NCBI GenBank assembly: GCA_977017575.1 | Contig: CDRNVI010000025.1 | Location: 163,229 to 227,228 of the forward strand | Direction: 5' to 3' | Length of the DNA stretch: 64,000 bases | Source: Paramoeba atlantica | Taxonomy: Eukaryota; Discosea | Shown: piece after piece, positions 49,842 through 59,637 of the stretch | How the letters are laid out: each line of letters begins with the position of its first letter | Numbering within the stretch: the stretch's first letter is position 1 | The notes under the pieces: generated by a model | The model's input: the letters and a program-made list of their open reading frames with translations, nothing else | The model's database searches: none | What the model was told of the DNA's origin: nothing | Translations under genes and position numbers: made by a program

Positions 49842-52800
49842 TTATAGGCGCAATTCACTCATCCACTTCTCTGCTGGAATGTAGTCTCGGAGCTGCGACA
49901 CTACCGTGTACGCTGACATTTTTTCGATTTCGAGCTGGAAAGCATTGCGCACGCTTTCATATTTAAGTTTCGCTCTTTGTGAGAGAGCCTTCAGCAACGC
50001 CTTAGTATCGTCATGTAGAAGGCCGCAATCTGTTGCAGCCAGACACTTAAACGAATCGCTATCGACACCCTTCTCAGTAACGTATTTCTTATATTTTCTG
50101 TCGGAGACCTGCTGCATAAGGGCAGAGCTGGTGTGTTTTGCGTAGCTTGAGCAGCACGTATGTACTATTGTGAAGTCGTAGAGTACCTCACCCATGTGAG
50201 GCCACATGATGGCCAGATCTGGACCTGAACGAATACGGCGTGCTTTGCAAGGATGTTGCGCGGCGACATCTGCTGAGATAGTGCACTTACATTTAGTGCA
50301 ATGATACGAGGAGTAGATGCGGGGTTCGATCACGCTAGGAAGGCCTGCTTTTGAGCACAACTCTGAGAGATACCGGACGATATGTGAATGTTTGCGTGTG
50401 GAGTTCATCCCGGAGCATCGGGAGCATCCAGCAACGTGGGGAATAATGGTGGAGGGTGATTCTTGATTAGAACAGCCGGGGCATGTTACTTTGGCCGGTG
50501 CCTTAGGCAAGCCAATTCCTAAGCGCATCATGAGCGTATATCGGAATAGGTATGGGTTAACGTAGTTGCTGGTGTTTTCGAGGTGGATATTAGCCTCTTT
50601 AGTGCGTTTTATGATGTTCGCTGCGGTGGAGTCTTTCTGTATTTCTGTCAATTGTTTTTCGTGAGCTTGACTCATGATCTTCTTAAGCGATTTGCGGGCC
50701 TTTTCTGCGCGGCTCTGAATTTTAGCTTTGCTCTTGTCATTGCCTTGCGAATCTACCGGAGCTTTATTGGGTTCCAAGTGCTCTTCAATAGATTCTCGGG
50801 CTGCTGCGAAGTAGTGCTGCTGTTTCAGAGTGCAAGAAGTCAGTCCTAATCCACCTAATTTTTGCGGGAGAGCTGCGAGCTTAAGTGCCTGGGCGTCCGC
50901 GCCGCACCATTTCTGCAAGACTTCGTGTACGTGGCTTTCAAAAGAATGTGCCAGACGCCGAGTGGCCTCCGGGCGGTGAACTCTCAGATGATAGTCTTGA
51001 CGTGGAATTGTACATCGGCGAAGAATCGCGAGAGAAAGGTTACTGGGGCCCATGAGAAGTAAACGGCGGAAAAGGCATTTATGCTTACTGAGTTTGCGCA
51101 GGAGAAGATCCTCTACCACATTATCTTTCCCGATATAGGCTCCCAGAATCTTGATCGAATCAGTGCAAAGCTTGACGCCTAGATTATGCAAAGAGAACGG
51201 TTCGTATGTGGTATTTTTCTGGAAAAATTCGCATTTCTGAAAGTTGACGCGTAGATTGAGCTCGCCTGTGATTTCACGTAAGTGCAGGAACGCAGCTTCA
51301 AGTGACGGTACGTTTGTAGAGCTGAGAGTCACATCGTCTTGATATGCTCGTATTTTGACGTCGGGGTATAAGCTTGCGATCTCGCGAATGGGACCGTGTA
51401 AAAGTGCACAGAAGTACATGGAGGATAATGATGAGCCTTGTCGAATTCCTGACGAACTTTCGATGGTCGCGAAAAGAGCGTTGTGTGCGAAAAACAAAAG
51501 TTCGGATGAGAGGCCGTATTCAAGGTAAAACAGTCGCATAAAAGGTTTGAACACAGGATTCTCTAGTAGTGCTTGTGTTATGGCGTCGCGTCGTGGAGTG
51601 TTGTATGCGTTCGTGAAATCTACCGTAATCAATGCGCATCCATCCTCGTATTCTTGTAGTAGCTCATGCACTATTGATTCACATGCGCTCTTGTGGAGAA
51701 CGCCCCGCTGCATAGGCGAAAAGTATTTTCGTAGTGCACATTCATGTCGCTCGAGTAAAATGGATCCGCAGATTTTTAGGATCGTCTCCCCCATGGCGAC
51801 TGGCCGTATACCGTTTTGTGGCTTCGGAAGAGCAATAATTCGGCAACGAGTGAGACGCTTCCGCACGCTTACAGGCACGTCGCCATTGATAACGTCGCGA
51901 ATCATATGGCATAATGAAAGGCATGCTTCTTCATCTTCAACAAGCAAACGCATCATGCTCTCACTAAGCCCGCTTGGTCCCGGAGATGCCCCTCGCGCAA
52001 GTTTTTCGACTGCAAGGCGGAGTTCTGATTTATCTACAACGCCGATCCGTGGAAAGTCAGCTTCCGGAATTTCAATACTAGGCCCCTCGGGATGCAAATC
52101 GCGAAGTTTCTGTAATTTTTCATGCGCTGTAAGATTGGAGACCTTGTAAACGTTGTCGAGAATTCGAGTGGCTTTCCCGATGTTTCCAGCTCGAGCGGTC
52201 GTTAAAGCATTCTTGATCGAGCGACGGTCGACGCCAAGTTCTTCCCTTTGTTCTATGCTGAGTGTTTCGTTTTCCGATGGATCCGCTTGTTTGTTTATGT
52301 GTCCGACTCGTTGATTTTGCCGAGAAAGTTGACGAATAGTAGCGAGCGAGTCTCTTGGTGCGTTCAAAAATTTATGCCAGATAGCTGTTTTCTCAGAGTC
52401 AAGTTCTACCGATGGATACCCACGAAGTATGGCTCGGAAGATGGCGACTACATGGATTGAAAAAGATGAATCAATGGGTACCATCGTGGGCAGCGGCTCG
52501 AGATCACTTTGACCATTTTCATCGCTAGACACGTTGTCGGCGTGTTCTTCTAAATTCCGCGTAATTGTTTCGACTTTGATCAGTTTCGTGGCTCGTATCG
52601 AACAGATTCTGATCCTGTTTGTGTGTGGAAGATAAAGAAAGCCACTGGGACCTTTGCTGCCTTGAGCTGGATTGTAAGAGATTTTGACTTTGACCATTCC
52701 TTTTCGTGAGGTCCTACCTACGACGATGCCTTTCGACGTGTAATTCACCGTGTCTTGTCGGAAGCCCCACTCGATAACACATTCCGTGCCTTTGCCCCAC

Positions 52801-53381
52801 TTTGCTACCATGTTGTGCACATGATCCGGTGCTTTGGAAAGAGCACTTCTGTTTGCCAGATCTGCTATGACCTCGTTATCGCTGTCAAGAGACATATCTT
52901 CGCTCTCGTCTTCGTAATGTTCCTCTTCCGAGTCAATATCCGGTGTTGTCTCTTGTTGTGGTTCTTGACGTGGCTGTTCGTCGAAAGATGTCAATCGAAA
53001 GGTCTTAGGCGTGATTTTGATTTTGATTTTGTCGCTGTGCGCACTGTTCTGTTCGCCGTGATCAGCCCAGTCTTTTGGCAGAGGTGTAGATCCGACGATT
53101 CGAATTCTTGGGGTTTTCTTTGGTTTGGACATTTCATGCGTAATTCGGCCATCTCCTGTGGTGAGATCGGGTAAGTCTGACGCCGTGTGATTTCCGGAGC
53201 GTTCCTTCATTCCCTCTTTCCGCGAAACTTGTAGAATCTTGATTATTGAGCCGTCTGAGGAAACCGTTGTTGTGCTCTTCTTTTCTTTGCCACGCTTTCC
53301 TTTTTCACGTGATTTCTCTGTTGTACGACTTGTCTTCAGGTCTGAATTTTTGCTCACGACTGAGCGGGAAGGGCGTGTCAT
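49842..53381 (-). CDS. Family A RLE LINE polyprotein, intact
   Basis: The ATG at 53381 (MTRPSRSVVS) lies 27 nt after an 18-nt leader remnant, giving 1179 residues; the open codons upstream are not part of the protein. A basic N terminus includes KKTPRIRIVGS, then a strongly acidic stretch. The barrel-like module spans about 193-272 (ECVIEWGFRQDTVNYTSKG, VKVKISYNP, GFLYLP, ICSIRATKLIKVE). The RT spans about 450-760 with GASPGPSGLSESM, VDFTNAYNTPRR, GIRQGSSLSSMYF and catalytic AYQDDVTLSS at about 681. The RLE spans about 965-1120: CPGCSNQESPSTIIPHVAGC, RKHSH, CTKCKCTI...HPC, RSGPDLAIMWPHMGEVLYDF. All motifs look present, so this copy may be active. Confidence 0.9.
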   Translation of the reverse strand: MTRPSRSVVSKNSDLKTSRTTEKSREKGKRGKEKKSTTTVSSDGSIIKILQVSRKEGMKERSGNHTASDLPDLTTGDGRITHEMSKPKKTPRIRIVGSTPLPKDWADHGEQNSAHSDKIKIKITPKTFRLTSFDEQPRQEPQQETTPDIDSEEEHYEDESEDMSLDSDNEVIADLANRSALSKAPDHVHNMVAKWGKGTECVIEWGFRQDTVNYTSKGIVVGRTSRKGMVKVKISYNPAQGSKGPSGFLYLPHTNRIRICSIRATKLIKVETITRNLEEHADNVSSDENGQSDLEPLPTMVPIDSSFSIHVVAIFRAILRGYPSVELDSEKTAIWHKFLNAPRDSLATIRQLSRQNQRVGHINKQADPSENETLSIEQREELGVDRRSIKNALTTARAGNIGKATRILDNVYKVSNLTAHEKLQKLRDLHPEGPSIEIPEADFPRIGVVDKSELRLAVEKLARGASPGPSGLSESMMRLLVEDEEACLSLCHMIRDVINGDVPVSVRKRLTRCRIIALPKPQNGIRPVAMGETILKICGSILLERHECALRKYFSPMQRGVLHKSACESIVHELLQEYEDGCALITVDFTNAYNTPRRDAITQALLENPVFKPFMRLFYLEYGLSSELLFFAHNALFATIESSSGIRQGSSLSSMYFCALLHGPIREIASLYPDVKIRAYQDDVTLSSTNVPSLEAAFLHLREITGELNLRVNFQKCEFFQKNTTYEPFSLHNLGVKLCTDSIKILGAYIGKDNVVEDLLLRKLSKHKCLFRRLLLMGPSNLSLAILRRCTIPRQDYHLRVHRPEATRRLAHSFESHVHEVLQKWCGADAQALKLAALPQKLGGLGLTSCTLKQQHYFAAARESIEEHLEPNKAPVDSQGNDKSKAKIQSRAEKARKSLKKIMSQAHEKQLTEIQKDSTAANIIKRTKEANIHLENTSNYVNPYLFRYTLMMRLGIGLPKAPAKVTCPGCSNQESPSTIIPHVAGCSRCSGMNSTRKHSHIVRYLSELCSKAGLPSVIEPRIYSSYHCTKCKCTISADVAAQHPCKARRIRSGPDLAIMWPHMGEVLYDFTIVHTCCSSYAKHTSSALMQQVSDRKYKKYVTEKGVDSDSFKCLAATDCGLLHDDTKALLKALSQRAKLKYESVRNAFQLEIEKMSAYTVVSQLRDYIPAEKWMSELRL

Positions 53382-53408
53382 AACGATTGAGATAATAAGA
53401 AAATAAAT

Positions 53409-53426
53409 CAACAAGGTACAGAAACT
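53409..53426 (-). promoter_or_regulatory. Spliced-leader-like 5' end, last 18 nt
   Basis: The minus strand reads AGTTTCTGTACCTTGTTG, then ATTTATTTTCTTATTAT and on to the ATG at 53381. Similarity to the complete leaders stops at 53426, the probable 5' boundary. A comparable 16-nt remnant precedes the LINE at 49273 (49305-49320). Confidence 0.7.
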
Positions 53427-53459
53427 ACCACGGATTCTCACTGCATATTCCATCAAAAA

Positions 53460-53641
53460 GCGCAAATATCGTCCCCATGGCTTTGGCTCAGGTACTTTCT
53501 GAGCTGGCCTAGGAGAATGTTTCCATTCATCTCCTGCAAGAGAAGTATGAAATCGTTTTCCACCTTGCTGGGCTCAATAGAAATCTTTTCCGCCAGAAGC
53601 CGTAGCAGCTCCCGAGTTCGGGCGTGCAACGAGCCACCATT
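53460..53641 (-). pseudogene. C-terminal fragment of a family A LINE
   Basis: The codons GGSLHARTRELLRLLAEKIS, then ENDFILLLQEMNGNILLGQLRKYL, match the last 60 residues of family A proteins but of a diverged subfamily. It is 5'-truncated against the tail of the next piece and reaches a stop near 53460, adjacent to the 5' end of the intact LINE. Confidence 0.7.
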
Positions 53642-54226
53642 GGGATTGCCTGCATTGGTTAAATCAGACTTCTCTTCTTCTCTCTCATATTAAAAACCAT
53701 ATTCCTTTTCCTGCATATTGGAAGAAAGAAACGGACGCATGTGAGCATGCGTTGTTGTTCCGTTTAGTTCCTGGAGATGCAGAATAAAATGTTGAATCAC
53801 ATCTTCTCTAGGCATTTGGCAACGGTCCGCGAGCGCGTATAGTAGATTGCGTGTGTTTTTATGAAGTGCCCCTCCGGCGAGCATCGGTATGCATTCGAAT
53901 TGTCCTGGTTCGATCAAACCTGATGCGACATAGGTGTTTTGCTTGCGGGAGATCGCGTCACGCATGAGTTGGGGGGCCTTTTTGTCTTGATGCGATGGGG
54001 CCAATTCATGAACCACGGTGAGGTCATAGAATTTTTCCCCAGAAGCCCAGTAGACAACAAGGTCTGGCCCTGTGCGATGCATGCGTCCCGTAGTACACCT
54101 CTTCATGTGCTCATTTTTAAGACGTTCGGCGACTGTTTCGGAGCACTTCATACACTTGTAAGATGTGAACTGTCGTGGTTCGCGTTCAGCCGGCAATCCT
54201 GCTTTGAGGCAATCCTGCTTTCTCAC
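53642..54226 (-). pseudogene. 5'-truncated family A LINE, RLE half
   Basis: The frame encodes GLPAEREPRQFTSYKCMKC...HMKRC, then HRTGPDLVVYWASGEKFYDLTVVHEL, the catalytic part, and the QELNGTTTHAHMRPFL tail, ending at 53690. The short 3' UTR ends in CAATGCAGGCAATCCCAAT without a clear A-tail. About 410 bp from 53642 to 54050 recur at 58665-59076 with two differences seen. It begins abruptly at about 54226 in the middle of the RLE. Confidence 0.8.
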
Positions 54227-54930
54227 ACATAATGAACAAGAATAAATAAAATGAAACCAATTCCTAAATCATGTAATATCTTTCTTCATAAAGCAATTCA
54301 AAGAATTCAACTGCTTTAGTATCCTCACCACCTATCCATGAAAAGAAATTAAGGTACCTGGCCATTTCAATCAAACTTACAGTATTTGAAACAAATCCAC
54401 AACAAACTCCTTTACTTACGAACGGGCATCCCGTCCGCCAACTCCGCGAAGTGGTTGGGGGTTGGTGGGCGGGCGCAATAAAAAGGTTAGAGAAGGAGTG
54501 TCACTATACCAAACTAAATAAATGAAATCTCTAAACAATGAAAATATTTGAATGAAAGTGTGTGTTAGAATTTTTTTTTTTTTTTTTTTGAAAATTATAA
54601 CCCCCTTCCGGGGCATTTGACCCGATATTAGCCTTTTTTTTTTTTTTTTTTCTTACTTACTTTCCTACTTACTTTACTTCGCCCTTATCAACTTCGCCCG
54701 CTTCTCTCCCTTATCTCCACCCCTCAAAGAAACCATCCGCGACTTTCCGACTTCACCCGCTTCTTTCCCTCACTTCCCCCCCCCCCGAGCATCCATCCGC
54801 GCCTTCCAAACTTTGCCCTCCTCTTTCCCTCACTTCCCCCCAGAAATCAATCCGCGCGTGCTCCACCCAAAGCCGCGTGCTCCACCTTAGCCTTTTTTTT
54901 TTTTTTTTTTTTTTTGGGAGTGGTATACGA
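54227..54930. repeat. Gene-free stretch with DIRS-terminal motifs and pyrimidine-rich LINE tails
   Basis: No gene is visible. A segment at 54421-54475 resembles the GC-rich part of the 476-bp repeats at 19303 (GTTGGGGGTTGGTGGGCGGG). At 54602-54616 an inverted form of the GTGCCCCG-type motif occurs. T-runs lie at about 54571, 54635 and 54895. Between 54650 and 54880 the plus strand is pyrimidine-rich with repeated CCCTCACTTCCCC units. Confidence 0.55.
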
Positions 54931-57900
54931 GTTGAAAATAAGCAATCAAATTAGCAAATCTTTTTGTTTCCACAGATGTACCTTTTGTTTTTTCTCTCAG
55001 CCCAAAACTAGCAATTTAATCTCCCCTAAGTATATACTACAAACAAGAAACAGTAAAAACTAAAACAAGCAATACAGACCCAATCCATTCGCGCGTTCCG
55101 GACCGGGTCTTTCGACCTCACCACGGCCTGACTTGTGAACCCTTCCCTTGTTATATGGGAGGGCGCAGGCGCGGGCCTGTGTCGACAGCGACACGGTCGC
55201 GAAACAGGATGCTGGTCGACGGGGAGGAGATTCACTACCCGTGTACTACCTCACTTGGGGTACCTAGCCCTCGCGGGCTAGGCGTGAGCATAGACTCTGT
55301 CGACCCGACCAGCATCCCGACCAGATGTTCATGGGCGCAAACGACCAGTTCGGAATGAATCCAGCCGGTCGTCATGTGTGACGAGTTGGCCAGTGGGATC
55401 TTCATCCGGGAGACGTCGGACCAACATCCGTGCCTGTGAACGCATGAGGGCTATGTTCATACCCCTTATGAGTTGTGCTGTGGCCTGTGCATGGCTCAAA
55501 GTCCCATTAGAGGTTGAAGCTCGGTTTTTCCCGACGCTTTTTATGATGGTCAGGGCACTTTTGGACCAGGATCCAAAAGATTCTACAACCATCGCTTCAA
55601 AACGGTGACCAGCAGCGACAGCTTCTGCTCTCTGCGATATTTTATGTTCCGAGGCGTAGCGCTCGGCGAATGACCCCGCCTTTACCCATGTAGCAGTTCG
55701 GACTAAGTCCGTATATTTGTTTTGCTGGACATGTGTAACTGCGAAGTCAAGGACGAGAGCTGTGCCAAGGTCATAGTTTGGCAAGTAAACGTCACCTGGT
55801 CGTGTCAAGCCGCCTCCCGGACCATGATTTCCTAGCGTCTTTTCCCTCTGAGGAGCCAGCTGCGCCTTACTACACTCTTGCGCAAACTGTAGACAAAGAG
55901 AGTTATGTCGTGCCATGATGCCATGTCCAGATTTGCACACTAGAGCGTGGTCCCCATCGAGTCCGATAGACATTTTACATTTTTCCATGGGACATGGTTG
56001 GACGCTGGGTACAAGTTGTGCTCCGAGCCACCACCTTACCAGTGCGCGGAATTCAGCTGGTGTGAAAGCAAAACCAAGGTCTTTGGATGGAGTGGAAAAT
56101 GCCCAGTCCCCAGCTCCCTTGCCAGACTGTGAAATCCAGCGAGTTCGGGTCTTAATGTCTGCGTTGTAAAATGCTTGCCCGAATTCGTGTTCTGAAATAA
56201 TGTGGCTTAACTGTTTTTGCCGTGGTACTGTGTATTTCTCCGAGGCATAGGTTCCTTCCGGTAAATCCGCCTCGATGTCGTTACTCGTTGGGCGATTATC
56301 TTGTTGGCTGTTGGTGATAGATCCTGTGGTCCGGTCAAGTACCGTGATGCCTAGTGCGTTGTTGAAGTCATGAACTGCATCTTCGAAACCTTCTGCTTCT
56401 TGCGGTTCCCAGGAGTCTTGCTTGGCGCCGAATGTCACTGAAGAAATATAAGCCCCGGAGGCATGTAGCTCGGATGAACGAATGCCAAATCCCCCATGTT
56501 TCTTCAGTCGCTGTGCCTGGGACCTGGAAACATCATCCAAAGGACAGAAAATCCATTCGAGAGTTTTCATTGTTGCTGAGTCAAGGCGAGTGCATAAGTC
56601 CATGAGTTTACGAAAAGGTGTTGTACGCAGTGCATACGTCATTTGGCAAAATCCGGCACATTGACGAAGTAGCGAAAGGGCAACTTGCGGGTCTTCTAGG
56701 CTTTGTATTGCCAGGAGAGTGTCTACAGCGGGGTCGATTGCATGTTCCTCTAGGTAGGTACGACAAAATTCGGAAGAACCTATGGGGCTCCCAAGAATAG
56801 AAAAATTGCCTTGGAAATTCTTTTGTTCGCGAGGGATTTGATAAAAAATGTCTGTCTGCATTGCTGAAGCAGGGTGGGTGATAATTTCGCACTTCTCCGG
56901 GTTGAGAAACATACCCCACTTAGGCCCCACTTCCGCTATCACGCGCAGAGCATTTTGTACTTCGTATGATGGACCTGCCAAGACTCCGTCGTCAAGGTAC
57001 CACATGTGGAGCTGAAGTCCTCCGGACGAAATTTTAATTTCTTCCGAAACTTGGAGCATGACGAGGGAAAAAAGTAGTGGCCCTAAGGGGTCGCCTTGTT
57101 GCGCGCCTTCCTCGGATGAAATTCGGATTTGGCCATAGGTCAGAGCACTTGTAGTACCGTAGCACCACTCCACCCAGCGTGAAAGCTCTGGAAAGTAATG
57201 TCGTGTCAACGCAATGAAGGCGGCACGAGAAACATTGTTGAACGCGTTCTTCAGATCTACTTTACAGAGGACGAAATCGGAGTTCTCAGAATTTTCGTGC
57301 ATTGTTTTTCGACAAAGGTGAATTAGACGCTCAGCTCCAGCAGGTGTGGCTACCCCAAATTGTGTTCCGGCGAAAAGTTCACGTGCCTTCGTTCGTACTG
57401 CTAGACATGCTGCTTTGCTAGTCAAACGGCGTAATGTCTCCCCGGCAGCTATCGGTCGTACACCACTCTCCCCTTTTCTGAGTGCACACAGTCGCGCGCC
57501 AGCAAACGCTTCTTGCACGTCCAACGGTGCTTTGCCTTCGAGGAGGTGATTCGTGAGAGCTGTTAGTGCAGAGAGCGGTGTGACGTCGAGATCTTCATTG
57601 ACGAGTAGTGCAGCTTGAAGGTGTTCTGCCCGCAGCCCCATAGTCCCGCTGGATGACCCTCGGTGAAAACCTTTTAGTGCGTTTCGTACATCCGTTTCTC
57701 CTAGTGTAAGCACCCCCGGGCCTAGGGGAGGCATATCTACGGGCGGCTCAGTGGTGTGACGGGTGGGGTGTTTAAGCAGGAGCTGGGAAAGAGTGTCGTC
57801 GTTATCTGGTGCGAGAGGATCCGCAGTAAGTGCTGCCAATCCCCGTGAAAATTCGCCTTGTCGAACTAAAAGCTCGGCGCGTAGGTTGGCCTTTCGCATC

Positions 57901-58567
57901 TCTTCCTCAAGTGAATGCTCGTCAGGTTCTTTGCGAGGCGACCTTTTCTCTTGTTCAACAATTAGTTTTTTCCAGAGGCCGGAGACGTCTCCCTTCTCCC
58001 AGCGTTCGAGGCAGTTACTTACATGTGACGCGTAAGACATGTGCCCTTTGCGCCCGCCCCTTCGGGGTGCTGCTAGGGTGCACTTTGGGAGCATTGCGAG
58101 CTTAGCCCATCCTCCTACACCAGTGCTACCCAGGGCCTCCTTAAGGGTAGTCGTGAGGACACGTGCCCACTGTAGCCGACACCGGTGAGGAATATCCTTG
58201 CAAGTTGCGCGAGGGAGAGCACTAATCTCGGCCAATGTTGGAAGATATTCGATGGCGTCGTTCTCTTGTGTCGGGTTTACAGCTTGTGGGTTCACCTCCT
58301 CTTGGCAAGGGATGTGAGATGCGATTTTACAGCTCTTCGAGTGTGAGTGTTCTTTCCCTAAGTCGTAGTGGCGATTGCATGTGTGGCATCGGAAACGGCC
58401 TTCTTCTCTCCACCATGAATCCGGAACACTGTCTCCATGATGCGAGGCAATGTGGTTGAAGTATGCTTGCCAACTTCCACCGTGTGATGGCGCGTCCCAA
58501 TTGCAGCCGGGTGCTGGGCAGGCTCTTCGTTGTTGTGATGATTGGAAATAAGGTACAGTTTCAGGTT
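54920..58567 (-). mobile_element. Family B RLE LINE, 5'-truncated, with 3' UTR
   Basis: Coding sequence runs from about 58567, immediately after an A-tract, to 55329. The 3' UTR (about 54920-55328) matches those at 25560-26010 and 29260-29740 but ends in the GCAATCAAATTAGCAAAT variant. Its hairpin CCTAGCCC/GGGCTAGG (55261-55280) is perfectly paired, while the other two copies carry mismatches. It is the most complete family B copy apart from its missing N terminus. Confidence 0.85.
55329..58567 (-). CDS. Family B RLE LINE protein, nearly complete
   Basis: The frame opens at about 58567 (PETVPYFQSSQQRRACPAPG) without an ATG, so the first residues are missing. Zinc fingers: CPAPGCNWDAPSHGGSWQAYF...H...H and CHTCNRHYDLGKEHSHSKSC. 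RT: RLCALRKGESGVRPIAAGET, QFGVATPAGAERLIHLC, motif A KVDLKNAFNNVSR, motif B GAQQGDPLGPLLFSLV, catalytic WYLDDGVLAG (about 56985-57005). RLE: CPMEKCKMSIGLDGDHALVC, ARHN, LTRPGDVYLPNYDLGTALVL and DFAVTHVQQNKYTDLV. The tail is AMVVESFGSWSKSAL...NIALMRSQARMLVRRLP. A GTG at 58295 is internal. About 1079 codons remain, with all catalytic motifs. Confidence 0.88.
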
Positions 58568-58667
58568 AAGTTTTTTTTTTTTTTTTTTTTTTTGTCTTAA
58601 CAAAACTACGATTTTTTTTTTTGATATCTAGGGAGTTTACGTGTCACTTCTCCTTTTTTTTTATTTA
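58568..58667. repeat. T-run junction with one 18-bp-like repeat unit
   Basis: T-runs at about 58571-58593 and 58612-58622 enclose GTCTTAACAAAACTACG, a partial unit of the 18-bp repeat seen at 12311-12398. A third T-rich stretch is at 58653-58664. No gene is visible. Confidence 0.5.
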
Positions 58668-59076
58668 TTGGGATTGCCTGCATTGGTTAAATCAGACTTC
58701 TCTTCTTCTCTCTCATATTAAAAACCATATTCCTTTTCCTGCATATTGGAAGAAAGAAACGGACGCATGTGAGCATGCGTTGTTGTTCCGTTTAGTTCCT
58801 GGAGATGCAGAATAAAATGTTGAATCACATCTTCTCTAGGCATTTGGCAACGGTCCGCGAGCGCGTATAGTAGATTGCGTGTGTTTTTATGAAGTGCCCC
58901 TCCGGCGAGCATCGGTATGCATTCGAATTGTCCTGATTCGATCAAACCTGATGCGACATAGGTGTTTTGCTTGCGGGAGATCGCGTCACGCATGAGTTGG
59001 GGGGCCTTTTTGCCTTGATGCGATGGGGCCAATTCATGAACCACGGTGAGGTCATAGAATTTTTCCCCAGAAGCCC
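58668..59076 (-). pseudogene. Near-identical truncated family A LINE tail
   Basis: Bases match 53642-54050 with two differences seen. The codons run from ASGEKFYDLTVVHELAPSHQ to the C terminus at 58718. It starts at GAAGCCC, just after the first catalytic residues, and its upstream neighbour is a DIRS-like terminal repeat. It is a very recent 5'-truncated insertion or a segmental duplicate. Confidence 0.8.
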
Positions 59077-59272
59077 TAAACAAAACAAACAAATCATATC
59101 TCATAATATAAATATTATGTGCCCCCAAGGGCCATTATATCAATCATCCTAAATTTCTAAACGTACACTTATATAAACAAAACAAACAAATCATATCTCA
59201 TAATATAAATATTATGTGCCCCGAAGGGCCATTATATCAATCATCCTAAATTTCTAAACGTATACTTATAGA
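59077..59272. repeat. Tandem 96-bp repeats with the DIRS-terminal motif
   Basis: Two nearly identical units of about 96 bp (59080-59175 and 59176-59271) each contain AATCATATCTCATAATAT and GTGCCCCGAAGGGCC or its variant (59119-59133 and 59216-59230). The context matches the motif upstream of the second DIRS-like gag ORF (25456) and inside the 476-bp repeats. They look like solo terminal repeats of a DIRS-type fossil. Confidence 0.6.
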
Positions 59273-59637
59273 GCCTTGGCAGACGCTTGTCTTCTGAACG
59301 CCCGCGAGACGGAACTCTCGTTCAAGCTACTGTTGCACTCATAAGAAATCTTAATTTTTTTTTTTCTTTTCTTTATTTTTTTGAAACTATCCGTAGAAAC
59401 CAATTTGAACAAACTAATAATACTATAACATTCACTGTCGTTTTTTTTTTCCGTTCCTTTAGATATTATGTATATAATAATACACGTCCTTGCAAAAAGT
59501 CTGCTCGTCATTACAATTCGTAGAAGAATTTTTTTTTTTTTTTTTGGCGCTACCCCCCATTGTATGGGGGTAGTTCTAACTAAGCTTACGCGTCTTTGTA
59601 AGCTAAATCTTATAATTCTATATATTTAATATTTGAC
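59273..59637. repeat. Gene-free mosaic: repeat fragment, T-runs and a LINE 3' UTR
   Basis: Bases 59384-59436 are a piece of the 476-bp repeat. T-runs lie at about 59354, 59446 and 59528. Bases 59480-59525 weakly resemble the region before the RNase H fragment at 33480. From 59550 to 59637 is the 3' UTR of the next LINE, with the hairpin GCTTAC/GTAAGC (59584-59589 with 59598-59603) and a GCGTCTTT loop. Confidence 0.55.
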
